DNA of 64,000 nucleotides from an uncultured Bacilli bacterium (GTDB lineage Bacteria; Bacillota_I; Bacilli_A; RF39; UBA660): assembly GCA_944358445.1 (NCBI GenBank), contig CALVRC010000002.1, positions 44,650 to 108,649 of the forward strand. Reading direction: 5' to 3'. The position numbers and the translations under genes were made by a program. Below the pieces are notes generated by a model. The model searched no databases. It worked only from the letters and a program-made list of their open reading frames with translations, and was not told the DNA's origin. Positions 25,191 through 34,036 of the stretch are shown here, in pieces (position 1 is the stretch's first letter; every line of letters starts with the position of its first letter).

Positions 25191-26036
25191 TTATTCTTTT
25201 AATAATTCTTCTAAAGATACTAGTTTGTATCCTTTTGAGGTTATGTAATTTAATATGACTTCTATTTGATTATTTAACTCACTATTTACATCTACAGATA
25301 TTATTGAACCAGGTAATATTTGTTTTTTGATATTTAATAATGGATTATTTTTAATGATGATCCTAGGCATGATGGTTACCGAATTTTGAATGTTGCAAAC
25401 TCTTAATATTTTTTTATTAGGTTTTTCAGTATAACAATAGTTATATATTTGAGGACCTATGTTAGTTAGAATAGTTTTCATCCAGACAAAATCACTATCA
25501 TCGTAGTCTTCATTATTACTTAAGTTTCCTACTGTATGACCGTTTTGAACAAGTTTTATTATTTGATTATGATGTTTTTCTAGATATTTACTTTCGATGA
25601 AAAAGGTAGCTTTAACTTCTTTTGACTCTAACATTTTTATGATATTTGTTATGTCATCTTTATTGCTTACTTTAAAAAGTAAGGTTATATCCATTTTAGT
25701 ATTATTACCATTTATGACATATTTATCTTTATTTTTATCTAATGTATTTTCGACTTTTAGAGGTTTATAAACTAATAATTTATCATCAAAATACCCTATT
25801 TTACTCATGGCTTCATAACTTTTATCGACATCAACTTCTTTCCCATTTATACCAGGTATAATAGTATCATCTTTGATTATTGGTTCAATAGCATTTTCTT
25901 TATAGCCATCTTTTTTACTTTTAATTTCGGTAAGTAAGGTATCACTTAATTTAGCTGTTGTTCCAACTTTTTCTGTATAAACAAAGCTTCCTATCATGAG
26001 AGTTAAAATGCCAATTATTTCAAAAAATTTCTTCAT
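25191..26036 (-). CDS. Degenerate polysaccharide deacetylase-like (NodB fold) membrane-anchored protein
   Basis: 281 residues. N-terminal signal/anchor (~4-20), a ~90-residue N-terminal segment, then a NodB-like domain (~115-280) recognisable from VKATFFIESKYLEKHHNQIIKLVQNGHTVGNLSNNEDY and the ending LVSLEELL. The TFDDG metal/catalytic motif is replaced by DITLLFKVSN and the H-x3-H metal pair is absent, so deacetylation is unlikely. Relatives include PdaA-type peptidoglycan deacetylases of spores. It could be a binding or structural pseudoenzyme at the wall. Confidence 0.75.
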   Translation of the reverse strand: MKKFFEIIGILTLMIGSFVYTEKVGTTAKLSDTLLTEIKSKKDGYKENAIEPIIKDDTIIPGINGKEVDVDKSYEAMSKIGYFDDKLLVYKPLKVENTLDKNKDKYVINGNNTKMDITLLFKVSNKDDITNIIKMLESKEVKATFFIESKYLEKHHNQIIKLVQNGHTVGNLSNNEDYDDSDFVWMKTILTNIGPQIYNYCYTEKPNKKILRVCNIQNSVTIMPRIIIKNNPLLNIKKQILPGSIISVDVNSELNNQIEVILNYITSKGYKLVSLEELLKE

Positions 26037-26083
26037 AAACTCACCTATGAAAGTATATGAATTTCTTTTCTTTGTATGCTTTC

Positions 26084-26110
26084 ACAATTTGATTAACTTA
26101 TCATATTATA
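26084..26110 (+). promoter_or_regulatory. SigK-like promoter candidate
   Basis: AC, 16 bases, then CATATTATA fits the SigK pattern AC-N16/17-CATANNNTA and lies 20 bases upstream of the small Tyr/Gly-rich gene. A SigE reading is also possible. Confidence 0.45.
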
Positions 26111-26130
26111 CTATGAAGGGGGTAATCTAG

Positions 26131-26352
26131 ATGAATGGACAATATTATATGTATAGACAGCCTATGAGGCCCAATGGACCAAGACCAGGAGGTCCCGGTC
26201 CTGGTCCAAATAATCAAGGTAGATTTTTGGGACCATTTATTTTAGGTGGAATTACTGGTGGCCTTATTTCTCCACTATTTTGGGGAGGTAACCGTCCTAT
26301 ATATTATCCTTACTATCCACCATATGGACCTTATCCATATTATTATCGTTAA
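26131..26352 (+). CDS. Small Gly/Pro/Tyr-rich protein, probable spore coat or surface component
   Basis: 73 residues. The N-terminal half is Pro/Gly/Arg-rich (RPNGPRPGGPGPGPNN), the middle is a short hydrophobic Gly-rich stretch (GPFILGGITGGLISPLF), and the C-terminus is a Tyr/Pro repeat (YYPYYPPYGPYPYYYR). Such compositions are common in Bacillus and Clostridium coat proteins that are Tyr cross-linked. AAGGGGG ribosome binding site and the SigK-like promoter support a mother-cell role. Specific family not known. Confidence 0.7.
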   Translation: MNGQYYMYRQPMRPNGPRPGGPGPGPNNQGRFLGPFILGGITGGLISPLFWGGNRPIYYPYYPPYGPYPYYYR

Positions 26353-26386
26353 AGAAAAAGTCTCTAATCTGAGACTTTTTCTATGT
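26353..26386. terminator. Bidirectional terminator
   Basis: AGAAAAAGTCTC and GAGACTTTTTCT form a perfect stem around TAATCT between convergent genes. Confidence 0.85.
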
Positions 26387-27338
26387 ATTTTTTTGAAACT
26401 TTTTCTAAATCTTTAATTAAAGATGCAATTTCTTCTTCAGTTTTTAATCTAGTTCCACTAGCAAACATATGCCCACCACCGCCATGGTTTGCGGCAACTT
26501 CATTGATAATTGGGCCTCTTGATCTAATTGAAATTCTATATGAGCCTAAATCTTTATCTTCGGTAGCAGTTACCCATACTAACATTTCATTTATATGGTT
26601 AAAACTATTTATCATATTTCCAGGAGTGGCAGCATCGACATTAAACTCTTTTAAGGTTTCATCATGGATTATCAAATAGCCCACTTTATTTTCAGTTATT
26701 TGATAGTTTTGTGACATATAACCTTGGAATTTTATTTCTTTATATGGTCTTAAATATAATTCATTATATATTTTGGTAATATCGATACTTGTTTCTTGTA
26801 ATAACTTGCTTACTAAAGCAAATGTTTTAGCATTACTATAAGAGAACATAAATCTATTAGTGTCGGCAACTAATCCAATATATAATTTTTCACCGGCTTC
26901 TTTTGTTAGTTTTAAATTGTTATTAAATACTAATTCTAATACCATTTGTGAGGCACTTGATGATTTATCATCAATCCACTCTAATTCACACATGGTTTCA
27001 ACATATGGGTGGTGATCTATTTTAATAGAATTTTTTATTCTTCTTGGATCAATACCATCTACTCTTTTATGGTCTGGAGTGTCAGTTACAATTAATAAGG
27101 CATTATCAATTGTTTCTGGTAATTTATCCAATTCCCCAATAAATCTAAATTTGGCAGCTGGACTACCTATACAATAAACTTTTTTATCTGGGAAATTATC
27201 ATTGATGATTTGCTTTAATCCTAATGAACTTCCTAAGGCATCAGGGTCTGGTCCAACATGTCTTGCGATAATAATGGTATCTGCTTTTTTTATTTTTTTA
27301 TAGATTTGTTTATATATATTTGGTTTAAATAAATTCAT
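26364..27338 (-). CDS. DHH/DHHA1 phosphoesterase (NrnA-like oligoribonuclease/pAp phosphatase)
   Basis: 324 residues from the ATG; a GTG three codons earlier is possible. DHH domain motifs RHVGPDPDALGSSLGL, TDTPDHKRVDG and KIDHHPYV bind two metals; the DHHA1 domain ends with NHGGGGHMFASG. NrnA-type enzymes degrade nano-RNA, pGpG and pAp. Length matches the family (~310-325). Monocistronic or first after arcD's terminator; converges on the small coat-like gene. Confidence 0.9.
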   Translation of the reverse strand: MNLFKPNIYKQIYKKIKKADTIIIARHVGPDPDALGSSLGLKQIINDNFPDKKVYCIGSPAAKFRFIGELDKLPETIDNALLIVTDTPDHKRVDGIDPRRIKNSIKIDHHPYVETMCELEWIDDKSSSASQMVLELVFNNNLKLTKEAGEKLYIGLVADTNRFMFSYSNAKTFALVSKLLQETSIDITKIYNELYLRPYKEIKFQGYMSQNYQITENKVGYLIIHDETLKEFNVDAATPGNMINSFNHINEMLVWVTATEDKDLGSYRISIRSRGPIINEVAANHGGGGHMFASGTRLKTEEEIASLIKDLEKVSKKYIEKVSD

Positions 27339-27377
27339 TTTAATCACACTTTCTTATATGATTATAACATATTTTTT

Positions 27378-27412
27378 AAGTATTTAAAAACTGCTTATTT
27401 TTAAGCAGTTTA
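27378..27412 (-). terminator. Rho-independent terminator of the arc operon
   Basis: On the minus strand AAACTGCTT and AAGCAGTTT pair around a short A-rich loop, followed by TTAAATA, at the arcD stop. Confidence 0.8.
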
Positions 27413-28855
27413 AAGTATAACCATAGCAAATGTTAGTATTAATATGTTTACAATAGCAATAGTTGCGACTACTTTAATAGCCCATTTGAACCATGTTCCA
27501 TATTCGACTTTTGCTAAAGCTAAACCTCCCATGATTGCTCCACAGGTTGGAGTAATTAAATTAACTAATCCATTAGCAGCCACCAAAGTCATGATTGTGG
27601 TTTCTACACTATAACCTAAGTTAGCTGCAAGTGGTCCAATAATTGGAGTAGATAATGTTGCTAGGCCTGAACTAGATGGAACTAGAACAGATAAAATTAT
27701 ATGAAGTATATAATTGGCTGGTCCAAAGATGACTGCCGGCATGTTCTTTAAAGCTTCTGAGGTATTATAGATAATATAATTATCTAAATGTGTTGTTTGC
27801 ATTAAAACACTAGCTCCTCTAGCAATAGCAATTACTAAGACTACACTCATCATATCTTTAGTACCATTTACAAATGTTTCAACAAATTCATGTTCTTTAT
27901 AACCATTTATAATAGCTATTATAATAGAAATTATTAAGAACCATAAAGCTGCTTCATAGAAATACCAACCTCCAAGTGGAGTTCCTGTTAACCAACCTGT
28001 AAATTTATCAAATATAGTTATACCAAATTCTCCCCAAGGAATGAATCCGATAATCATAACTAAAAATGTTAAAGCAAAAATGATAAGAGTTAATTTTTGT
28101 TTACTTGTTAATTTGGCTACTATTTGTTCCTTTTCTTCTCCATATGTTTCTTCCATGGCTTTTTGTTCTTGAAGGGATAGGAATGTTGAACCTTTTTCTT
28201 TTTGAACTTTTTTAGCGTAACGCATAACAAAGAAGATAGATATACTTAAAGTTGTTAACCAAAGTAGAACACCTAATCCTATTATAATTCCCTGATTTAC
28301 CTCAATACCCTCTGGTAAGGCACTAACTGCAGCTCCAACAGCAAATGGATTGATTGTTGAACCTAATACTCCAGATCCAGCACCGAGTAAAATAACAGAG
28401 GCTCCTACTAAAGTATCCATACCGGCGGCCACCATTGTAGCAGCTAGCAAGGCATAAAATCCAACTGTTTCTTCAAGCATTCCATAGGTTGTACCACCTA
28501 ATGAGAAAATAAACATCAAAATTGGAATTAATATTGTTTCTCTACCTTTTAATTTTTGAACTAAAACTTTGATACCTGTTTCTAAGGCTCCTGTTTTAGT
28601 TACAATAGCTAAGAATCCACCCAATATGATTACAAATATACAAACATCTATGGCGTTTTCAAAGCCTAATATTGGAGACATTAAAATATCTGATATTTTA
28701 GCTCTAACGACTCCACTACCATTAACAATAGTATCACCGTTAAACTGAGCGATTGGTAAAATATATGAAAGAATTCCTAGAGCAAATATTAGTATTAAAA
28801 TAATTGAAAAAGCTGATAACATTACTTTGTTTTTTGATTTTTTGGTTTCTGTCAT
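27410..28855 (-). CDS. arcD: YfcC/ArcD-family arginine-ornithine (or related) transporter
   Basis: 481 residues with about 12 membrane helices. Family traits: LGGTTYGMLEETVGFYALL, GAGSGVLGSTINPFAVG and VPSSSGLATLSTPIIGPLA. It belongs to the DcuC-like YfcC family, whose members act as arginine-ornithine antiporters in arginine deiminase clusters of streptococci and related bacteria. Position as the last gene after arcC (2-base gap) supports the ArcD role; substrate is inferred from context. Confidence 0.88.
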   Translation of the reverse strand: MTETKKSKNKVMLSAFSIILILIFALGILSYILPIAQFNGDTIVNGSGVVRAKISDILMSPILGFENAIDVCIFVIILGGFLAIVTKTGALETGIKVLVQKLKGRETILIPILMFIFSLGGTTYGMLEETVGFYALLAATMVAAGMDTLVGASVILLGAGSGVLGSTINPFAVGAAVSALPEGIEVNQGIIIGLGVLLWLTTLSISIFFVMRYAKKVQKEKGSTFLSLQEQKAMEETYGEEKEQIVAKLTSKQKLTLIIFALTFLVMIIGFIPWGEFGITIFDKFTGWLTGTPLGGWYFYEAALWFLIISIIIAIINGYKEHEFVETFVNGTKDMMSVVLVIAIARGASVLMQTTHLDNYIIYNTSEALKNMPAVIFGPANYILHIILSVLVPSSSGLATLSTPIIGPLAANLGYSVETTIMTLVAANGLVNLITPTCGAIMGGLALAKVEYGTWFKWAIKVVATIAIVNILILTFAMVIL

Positions 28856-28857
28856 TA

Positions 28858-29757
28858 TTATCCCTCCTTAATAACAGTCCCAGCTTTTCCGTTTAAAGCA
28901 GCATTAGCGTTTTCTAATGAGGCAATAATAGCTGTGCCATGATGCTTTTCGGCAAAATCTAGGCAAGCTTCAATTTTGGGAAGCATACTTCCCTTAGCGA
29001 AATGTCCTTCTTCTATATATTTATGTGCTTCAGAGGTGGTAAGTTTATCTAGGGTTATTTCATTTTCTTTACCATAGTTTAAACAGACTTTATCTACAGC
29101 GGTTAAGATTAGCAAAATATCAGCACCAATGTTTCCGGCTAAAAGGGCTGCAGATTTATCTTTATCAATAACAGCGTCAATCCCTTCTAGTCCTTTTTCT
29201 TCATCATTTATGACAGGTACGCCACCGCCTCCTAGGGCGATGACAAGGTATCCATCATTATTTAATCTTTTAATAACTTCTTCTTCAATTATTTTTATAG
29301 GTTTTGGTGATGGAACAACTCTTCTATATCCCCTACCGGCATCTTCAATGAAAGTATAGCCTTTTTCTTTGGTCATTTTTTCAGCTTCTTCTTTGGTATA
29401 AAATGTTCCGATTGGTTTTGATGGATGTTTAAAAGCTTCATCGTTTTTATCTACAAGTGTTTGGGTAATAACGGTTAGGCATGTTTTTTTTATTCCTTTT
29501 CTATTTAGTTCATCTTGAAGTGATTGTTGAAGCTGATAGCCAATATATCCTTGGCTCATACCGCCACATTCTGGGAATGGCATTTCCATGTGATTGAATA
29601 TTTCTCCAACTTGCGGGCCATTACCATGAGTTAAAATAATATTATTATTTTTAGTTAATTCAGCAAGCATTGGAGCAATTAATTCTATTTTGGTTTGTTG
29701 CTCTTTAGCATTATTTCCTAAAGCATTACCTCCTAAGGCAATAACAATTTTACTCAT
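28858..29757 (-). CDS. arcC: Carbamate kinase
   Basis: 299 residues. It makes ATP from carbamoyl phosphate and ADP, the energy-yielding step of the arginine deiminase pathway. Motifs: [11 protein letters not shown] at the start, [18 protein letters not shown], and [10 protein letters not shown]. The start overlaps the arcB stop by 8 bases. Full length, no anomalies. Confidence 0.97.
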   Translation of the reverse strand: MSKIVIALGGNALGNNAKEQQTKIELIAPMLAELTKNNNIILTHGNGPQVGEIFNHMEMPFPECGGMSQGYIGYQLQQSLQDELNRKGIKKTCLTVITQTLVDKNDEAFKHPSKPIGTFYTKEEAEKMTKEKGYTFIEDAGRGYRRVVPSPKPIKIIEEEVIKRLNNDGYLVIALGGGGVPVINDEEKGLEGIDAVIDKDKSAALLAGNIGADILLILTAVDKVCLNYGKENEITLDKLTTSEAHKYIEEGHFAKGSMLPKIEACLDFAEKHHGTAIIASLENANAALNGKAGTVIKEG

Positions 29758-30748
29758 TTTTATCCTTCATTGTGGCATACATTACAGCTTTGATTGTATG
29801 CATACGGTTTTCAGCTTCATCAAAAACTTTAGAGTGACTTGATTCAAAAACTTCATTGGTTACTTCCATTTCTGGTAAGCCAAATTTTTCGTAAATTTCT
29901 TTACCAATTGTGGTTTTTAAATCGTGAAATGATGGAAGGCAGTGTAAGAAGATTGCATTAGGATTTGCATTATTTAAAACTTCTTTAGTGACTTGGTATG
30001 GTTTTAGAAGTTTTATTCTTTCATTCCATACTTCATCAGGTTCACCCATAGATACCCAAACATCAGTATAAATGACATCGGCATTTTTAGTAGCTTCTTT
30101 GACATTTTCTTCAAAGGTTAAATGACTACCACTTGTTTTGGCTATTTTTTGACAAGTATCTATTAGTTCTTTATTTGGCCATAAATCTTTTGGAGCGCAG
30201 CAGGTGAAGTTCATTCCCATTTTAGCTGATGCGACCATTAATGAATTTGCTACATTATTTCTAGCATCACCCATGAAGACAAAGTTAATGCCTTCTAGGT
30301 GTCCAAAATTTTCTTCAATAGTAAGCATATCTGCTAGCATTTGGGTTGGATGAAATTCATTAGTCAAGCCATTCCAAACTGGGACGCCAGCATAGGCGCC
30401 TAAGGTTTCAACTAGTGATTGATCGAAACCACGATATTCGATTCCATCATACATACGGCCTAAAACTCTTGCGGTATCTTCGATACTTTCTTTTTTACCC
30501 ATTTGAGAACTTCCTGGATCTAAGTAGGTTACACCCATTCCTAGGTCATGTCCGGCAACTTCAAAAGCACATCTTGTTCTTGTTGAGGTTTTTTCAAATA
30601 GTAAAACGATGTTTTTACCTTTTAAATATCGATGAGGAATACCTTTTTTCTTTTTGTTTTTGAAGTCTTTAGATAGATCTAGTAAGTATCTAATTTCTTC
30701 TTTTGAATAATCTAATAGTTTTAAAAAGTTTCTTCCTTGTAAATTCAT
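29750..30748 (-). CDS. arcB: Ornithine carbamoyltransferase, catabolic
   Basis: 332 residues. Carbamoyl-phosphate site [15 protein letters not shown], substrate site [26 protein letters not shown] and the ornithine loop [10 protein letters not shown]. In this operon it runs catabolically, splitting citrulline to ornithine and carbamoyl phosphate. It lies 14 bases after arcA and overlaps arcC. Confidence 0.96.
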   Translation of the reverse strand: MNLQGRNFLKLLDYSKEEIRYLLDLSKDFKNKKKKGIPHRYLKGKNIVLLFEKTSTRTRCAFEVAGHDLGMGVTYLDPGSSQMGKKESIEDTARVLGRMYDGIEYRGFDQSLVETLGAYAGVPVWNGLTNEFHPTQMLADMLTIEENFGHLEGINFVFMGDARNNVANSLMVASAKMGMNFTCCAPKDLWPNKELIDTCQKIAKTSGSHLTFEENVKEATKNADVIYTDVWVSMGEPDEVWNERIKLLKPYQVTKEVLNNANPNAIFLHCLPSFHDLKTTIGKEIYEKFGLPEMEVTNEVFESSHSKVFDEAENRMHTIKAVMYATMKDKNE

Positions 30749-30762
30749 GTTATGTTCCTTTC

Positions 30763-32004
30763 TTATTTTTCTCTAACTAATGGCATACTCATACATCTTG
30801 GTCCACCACGACCTCTTGAAAGTTCGGCACTACTCATTTCAATTACTTTAAGGCCATATTCTCTTAACACTTTATTGGTTTCAGTATTTCTATTATAGAC
30901 AACTACCACTCCTGGAGCGATTGCGAGAGTATTACTACCATCGTTCCACTGCTCTCTTTGAGAAGCAACTTTATCTCCTCCAGCACATGGAATTAAAGTT
31001 ATGTCTAGTCTTAAATATTTTTCTAAAATGGATTCTAATGAACCGGTCATTTCTTTAACGTTTAAGTCTTCATCACTATCTGGGTCATTTCCCTCTTTGA
31101 TTTCATACACTTTTAATGTTTCCATAATTCCTGGATGATAAGTAAATTTATCATAATCAACTTGTGTAAATACGGTGTCTAGGTGCATGAAAGCTCTTGA
31201 CACTGGAATGTCAAAGGCTAAGATTGTATTAATTTTACTTTCTTTATCTTTGAAAATGTTTTTAGCTAATTGGTCGATAGCTCCAGCTTCGGTTCTTTGA
31301 GAGATACCAATAGCTAAAACGTGATCGTTTAGGTTTAAAACATCTCCACCTTCAATATGGCATTCTTCATAGCGGTCATAATATTTTGGAACTTGTCCTT
31401 TAAATTTTGGATGGTAATTAAAAATATATTCAGCGTAAATTGTCTCTCTATTTCTAGTTACAGAATACATTTTATTTAAGGTTATACCTTCACCAACACT
31501 AGCAAAATTATCTCTTGTAAAGTATAGGTTTGGCATTGGATCAGTGATAAAATCTGAATCTTCACTTACTAAGTCAACTAGTGATTTATCTAGTCTTCTT
31601 TTTTCGTAATCAAGTTCACTGATTCTTATTCCTTCCATTGTTTTTAAGACTAAGTCTTTATTGTTTTCAATACTATTTAAATATTCTAACACTAAGTGTT
31701 TATATTTAGGTGTATCAACCCCGGCTTCAGTTATAAACTGTTCGATAAATTTTTCTTTGATGTCTGGTCTTTGGTCTAAGACTTCAGTCATCAAATCTTC
31801 GAGATAAAACACTTTTACTCCATTATCTCTTAGTATCCCCGCAAATTCATCATGTTCTTTTTGGGCAACTTCAAGATATGGAATGTCATCAAAAAGTAAT
31901 CTTTCTAAGGTGTCAGGTGTTAAGTTTAATAATTCTTTTCCTGGTCTATGAAGTAATACTTCTTTTAAAGGTTTTATTTCACTTGTGACATCAATTGCAC
32001 TCAT
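30763..32004 (-). CDS. arcA: Arginine deiminase
   Basis: 413 residues. Hydrolyses arginine to citrulline and ammonia. N-terminal [50 protein letters not shown] and catalytic Cys in [14 protein letters not shown]. First gene of arcABCD; start after a AAGGAGGAT ribosome binding site. The pathway supplies ATP and raises pH and is typical of host-associated Firmicutes. No ArgR or ArcR gene is adjacent. Confidence 0.97.
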   Translation of the reverse strand: MSAIDVTSEIKPLKEVLLHRPGKELLNLTPDTLERLLFDDIPYLEVAQKEHDEFAGILRDNGVKVFYLEDLMTEVLDQRPDIKEKFIEQFITEAGVDTPKYKHLVLEYLNSIENNKDLVLKTMEGIRISELDYEKRRLDKSLVDLVSEDSDFITDPMPNLYFTRDNFASVGEGITLNKMYSVTRNRETIYAEYIFNYHPKFKGQVPKYYDRYEECHIEGGDVLNLNDHVLAIGISQRTEAGAIDQLAKNIFKDKESKINTILAFDIPVSRAFMHLDTVFTQVDYDKFTYHPGIMETLKVYEIKEGNDPDSDEDLNVKEMTGSLESILEKYLRLDITLIPCAGGDKVASQREQWNDGSNTLAIAPGVVVVYNRNTETNKVLREYGLKVIEMSSAELSRGRGGPRCMSMPLVREK

Positions 32005-32292
32005 TTCATATCCTCCTTATATTATCATGATAGCACATTTTGTGATTTTATTTTGAGTCAAATATGTTTTAAATGCCTTATTTACACAAATTGACGCAAA
32101 AATAATTCTTTTTATTTAATATTAACTATTTTTCACAAATTATTATTATTTTATGTGCTATAATTTTTGAGGTGTTTATACTTTTTTTATATTTATGGGG
32201 GTTTAACCTTATTTTATACGTGAATTTTTAGACTAAATGCAGGTTTATGAAGAAACATTTAATTTACAAGACTTATTGCTACTTTGGAATAT

Positions 32293-32385
32293 AAAAACGG
32301 AAATAAGTCTTTTAATTTCGCCTAATATTAGCTAGTATTACTTAAATTTTTGCATGACAAAATTAAGGAGGTTATTTCCGTTTTT
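32293..32385. repeat. Inverted repeat pair, 14 bp perfect arms
   Basis: AAAAACGGAAATAA at 32293-32306 and its exact complement at 32372-32385, enclosing 65 bases. It could be an RNA hairpin or the ends of a tiny element. Confidence 0.65.
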
Positions 32386-32495
32386 CATACTAATTTCTGT
32401 TTTTTTAATATTATTAAAGCAATTGAATAATCATAGGATGTATATATTTATAGATAACAAACAAAGCCAGCTTTGTTTGTATTAAGTATTATAAT

Positions 32496-32563
32496 CAATA
32501 AAATGTAAAAATCAAGGGTTTTATAAACTCACTGTCGTTCACCCTTGATTTTACATTTTATTG
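32496..32563. repeat. Long hairpin, ~23 bp arms with one bulge
   Basis: CAATAAAATGTAAAAATCAA (with GGGT following) pairs with ACCCTTGATTTTACATTTTA (with TTG following) around a 19-20 base loop; only one extra A interrupts the stem. No T-run suited to a terminator follows directly. Confidence 0.7.
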
Positions 32564-32651
32564 TACTATATTCAAACTTATTTCAGCTTTTTGCCATAAA
32601 ACGGAATTTCAAATAAAAATCTACGTAACCTTATTTTATAAGCCAAAAGTC

Positions 32652-32680
32652 TTGACTTTAAGGTTAATTGCATATATAAT
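32652..32680 (+). promoter_or_regulatory. Promoter of rpsD
   Basis: TTGACT, exactly 17 bases, TATAAT, about 155 bases upstream of the start codon. Confidence 0.8.
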
Positions 32681-32686
32681 TATAGG

Positions 32687-32836
32687 CAGCGTGTTAAAGC
32701 AGCGTTATTTTGAATTTTATAATGTGGATATTCCCTATAGGGGTTACTTGTTTGGCTGCGAAATTAAGTATTGATATATTCCACCCTATAATTTTGCAAA
32801 ATAACCTTTCGCGCTAAAGTGGAAGGAGGAATTTAA
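32687..32836 (+). promoter_or_regulatory. rpsD (S4) structured mRNA leader
   Basis: About 150 bases of leader between promoter and rpsD, less AT-rich than its surroundings, with GGCAGCG near the start able to pair with GGCTGCG near 32754 and GGGGTTA/TAACC-type contacts near the gene. In Firmicutes rpsD is autoregulated by S4 binding its leader. The position and long-range pairing fit; the exact fold was not computed. Confidence 0.55.
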
Positions 32837-33442
32837 ATGGCAAGATATCTTGGGCCAACTTACAAAAAATCTAGACGTTTTGGTTTTTCTATTTTAGAAA
32901 ATGGAAAAGAACTTTCTAAGAAACCTTATGCTCCCGGTGATCATGGACAAGACCGTAAGAAAAAATTATCTGATTATGGTGTTCAATTACAAGAAAAACA
33001 AAAGGTTAAATTTATGTATGGACTTAGTGAAAAGCAAATGGAAAAAACTTTCGTTAAAGCAGTCAAAATGAAAGGTGTCAACGGTGAGAATTTACTTAAA
33101 TTATTAGAAAGTCGTTTAGACAATTTAGTTTACCGTATTGGATTTGCTACTACTAGAAAAGGTGCTAGACAACTTGTTAACCATGGACATATTACTGTTA
33201 ATGGTAAAAGAGTTGATATTCCATCTTATCAAGTTAAACCTGGTGATGTTATTAGTTTAATGGAAAACGATAAAGAAATGGCTATTGTTAAATCTTCTTT
33301 AGAAGCATTACATAATAGAGTTGAATATATTTCTTATGATGATAAGAAAATGGAAGGCACTTATGTTAGATTACCAGAACGTAGTGAATTAAATGCTGAT
33401 ATTGATGAAGCATTAATTATCGAATACTACAACAGAAATTAA
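32837..33442 (+). CDS. rpsD: 30S ribosomal protein S4
   Basis: 201 residues. N-terminal [16 protein letters not shown], the conserved FMYGLSEKQ, and the S4 RNA-binding domain (~92-155, [42 protein letters not shown] split by family positions). Primary assembly protein of the small subunit. Zinc-binding cysteines of the C+ type are absent. GGAAGGAGG ribosome binding site, own promoter and terminator. Confidence 0.98.
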   Translation: MARYLGPTYKKSRRFGFSILENGKELSKKPYAPGDHGQDRKKKLSDYGVQLQEKQKVKFMYGLSEKQMEKTFVKAVKMKGVNGENLLKLLESRLDNLVYRIGFATTRKGARQLVNHGHITVNGKRVDIPSYQVKPGDVISLMENDKEMAIVKSSLEALHNRVEYISYDDKKMEGTYVRLPERSELNADIDEALIIEYYNRN

Positions 33443-33468
33443 GGGAACATTTTGTTCTCTTTTTTATA
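33441..33468 (+). terminator. Rho-independent terminator of rpsD
   Basis: GGGAACA and TGTTCTC pair around TTT, followed by TTTTTTATAAT, at the rpsD stop. Confidence 0.75.
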
Positions 33469-33548
33469 ATCTATTTTTTAAAACGTTAAGCGACAATTTA
33501 TGAGATGCTTTCATAAACCTTTGTACAATGAGTACGAGGTGGTAACAA

Positions 33549-34010
33549 TTGGCAACATTTTTTAAAAGAATTCACGATTTAAGAGTAGATAATGATTTGA
33601 AGCAAAAGGATATTGTTTCTATATTAAAAGTTAATGTTAATACTTACCCACATTGGGAAAGTGGAATGTATGAAATACCTATTGAGATGGTTGATAAACT
33701 ATCTAAGTTTTATAATTGTTCGATAGATTATTTAACTGGGCTTTCTAATAATCGCGGTGTTTTCATTAATTATTTTAACGATGAAGAGATGTTTATTAGA
33801 CTTAAAAGATTACGCAAGGAAAATAATTTATCACAATTTGAAATTGGCGGTAAATTAGGATTTAGCCAAATGAACTGGTGTAGATATGAATCTGGAAAAG
33901 TGTTAATTCCTTTTTCTAAACTTTATTTAGTTGCAAAAGAGTTTAATATTTCTTTAGATTATTTAATGGGTAAAACTGATGATAAGAATATTAAAATTAT
34001 GACACATTAA
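33549..34010 (+). CDS. Double helix-turn-helix (Xre) regulator
   Basis: 153 residues translated from a TTG start with GAGGTGG correctly spaced. Two Cro/CI-type HTH domains occur in tandem: residues ~5-65 (LRVDNDLKQKDIVSILKVNVNTYPHWE) and ~82-142 (LRKENNLSQFEIGGKLGFSQMNWCRYESG), each followed by a YLTG/YLMG-type end (SIDYLTGL; SLDYLMGK). Likely a dimer-like DNA binder within one chain. Target unknown; it converges on the Rpn-type nuclease gene across a shared hairpin. Confidence 0.82.
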   Translation: MATFFKRIHDLRVDNDLKQKDIVSILKVNVNTYPHWESGMYEIPIEMVDKLSKFYNCSIDYLTGLSNNRGVFINYFNDEEMFIRLKRLRKENNLSQFEIGGKLGFSQMNWCRYESGKVLIPFSKLYLVAKEFNISLDYLMGKTDDKNIKIMTH

Positions 34011-34036
34011 AACTAGGCTTTTGGGTCTAGTTTTAA
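34006..34036. terminator. Bidirectional terminator hairpin
   Basis: ATTAAAACTAG and CTAGTTTTAAT form an 11-bp stem between convergent genes; the T residues lie in the stem. Confidence 0.6.

Larger units (their letters stand above)
24833..25200. repeat. Tandem module copy 2 (toxin-antitoxin-like unit)
   Basis: Second copy of the unit at 24209-24600. Conserved blocks are the antisense promoter, start hairpin, GAACATT block, peptide start codons and toxin promoter. Confidence 0.8.
32005..32650. other. Long intergenic region between arcA and rpsD
   Basis: No convincing gene. The left ~150 bases serve as the arcA leader/promoter zone (minus strand). The rest holds two inverted repeats (32293-32385 and 32496-32563) and a perfect 10-bp hairpin (32457-32480). 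No known RNA family was recognised. A 14-base block AACCTTATTTTATA occurs twice (near 32209 and 32628). Confidence 0.55.

Noticed and set aside
32354..32485. 43-residue hydrophobic frame (MTKLRRLFPFF...) as a fourth toxin-like peptide
   Set aside because: No ribosome binding site before the ATG, no antisense promoter block or start hairpin, and it runs through the inverted repeats.
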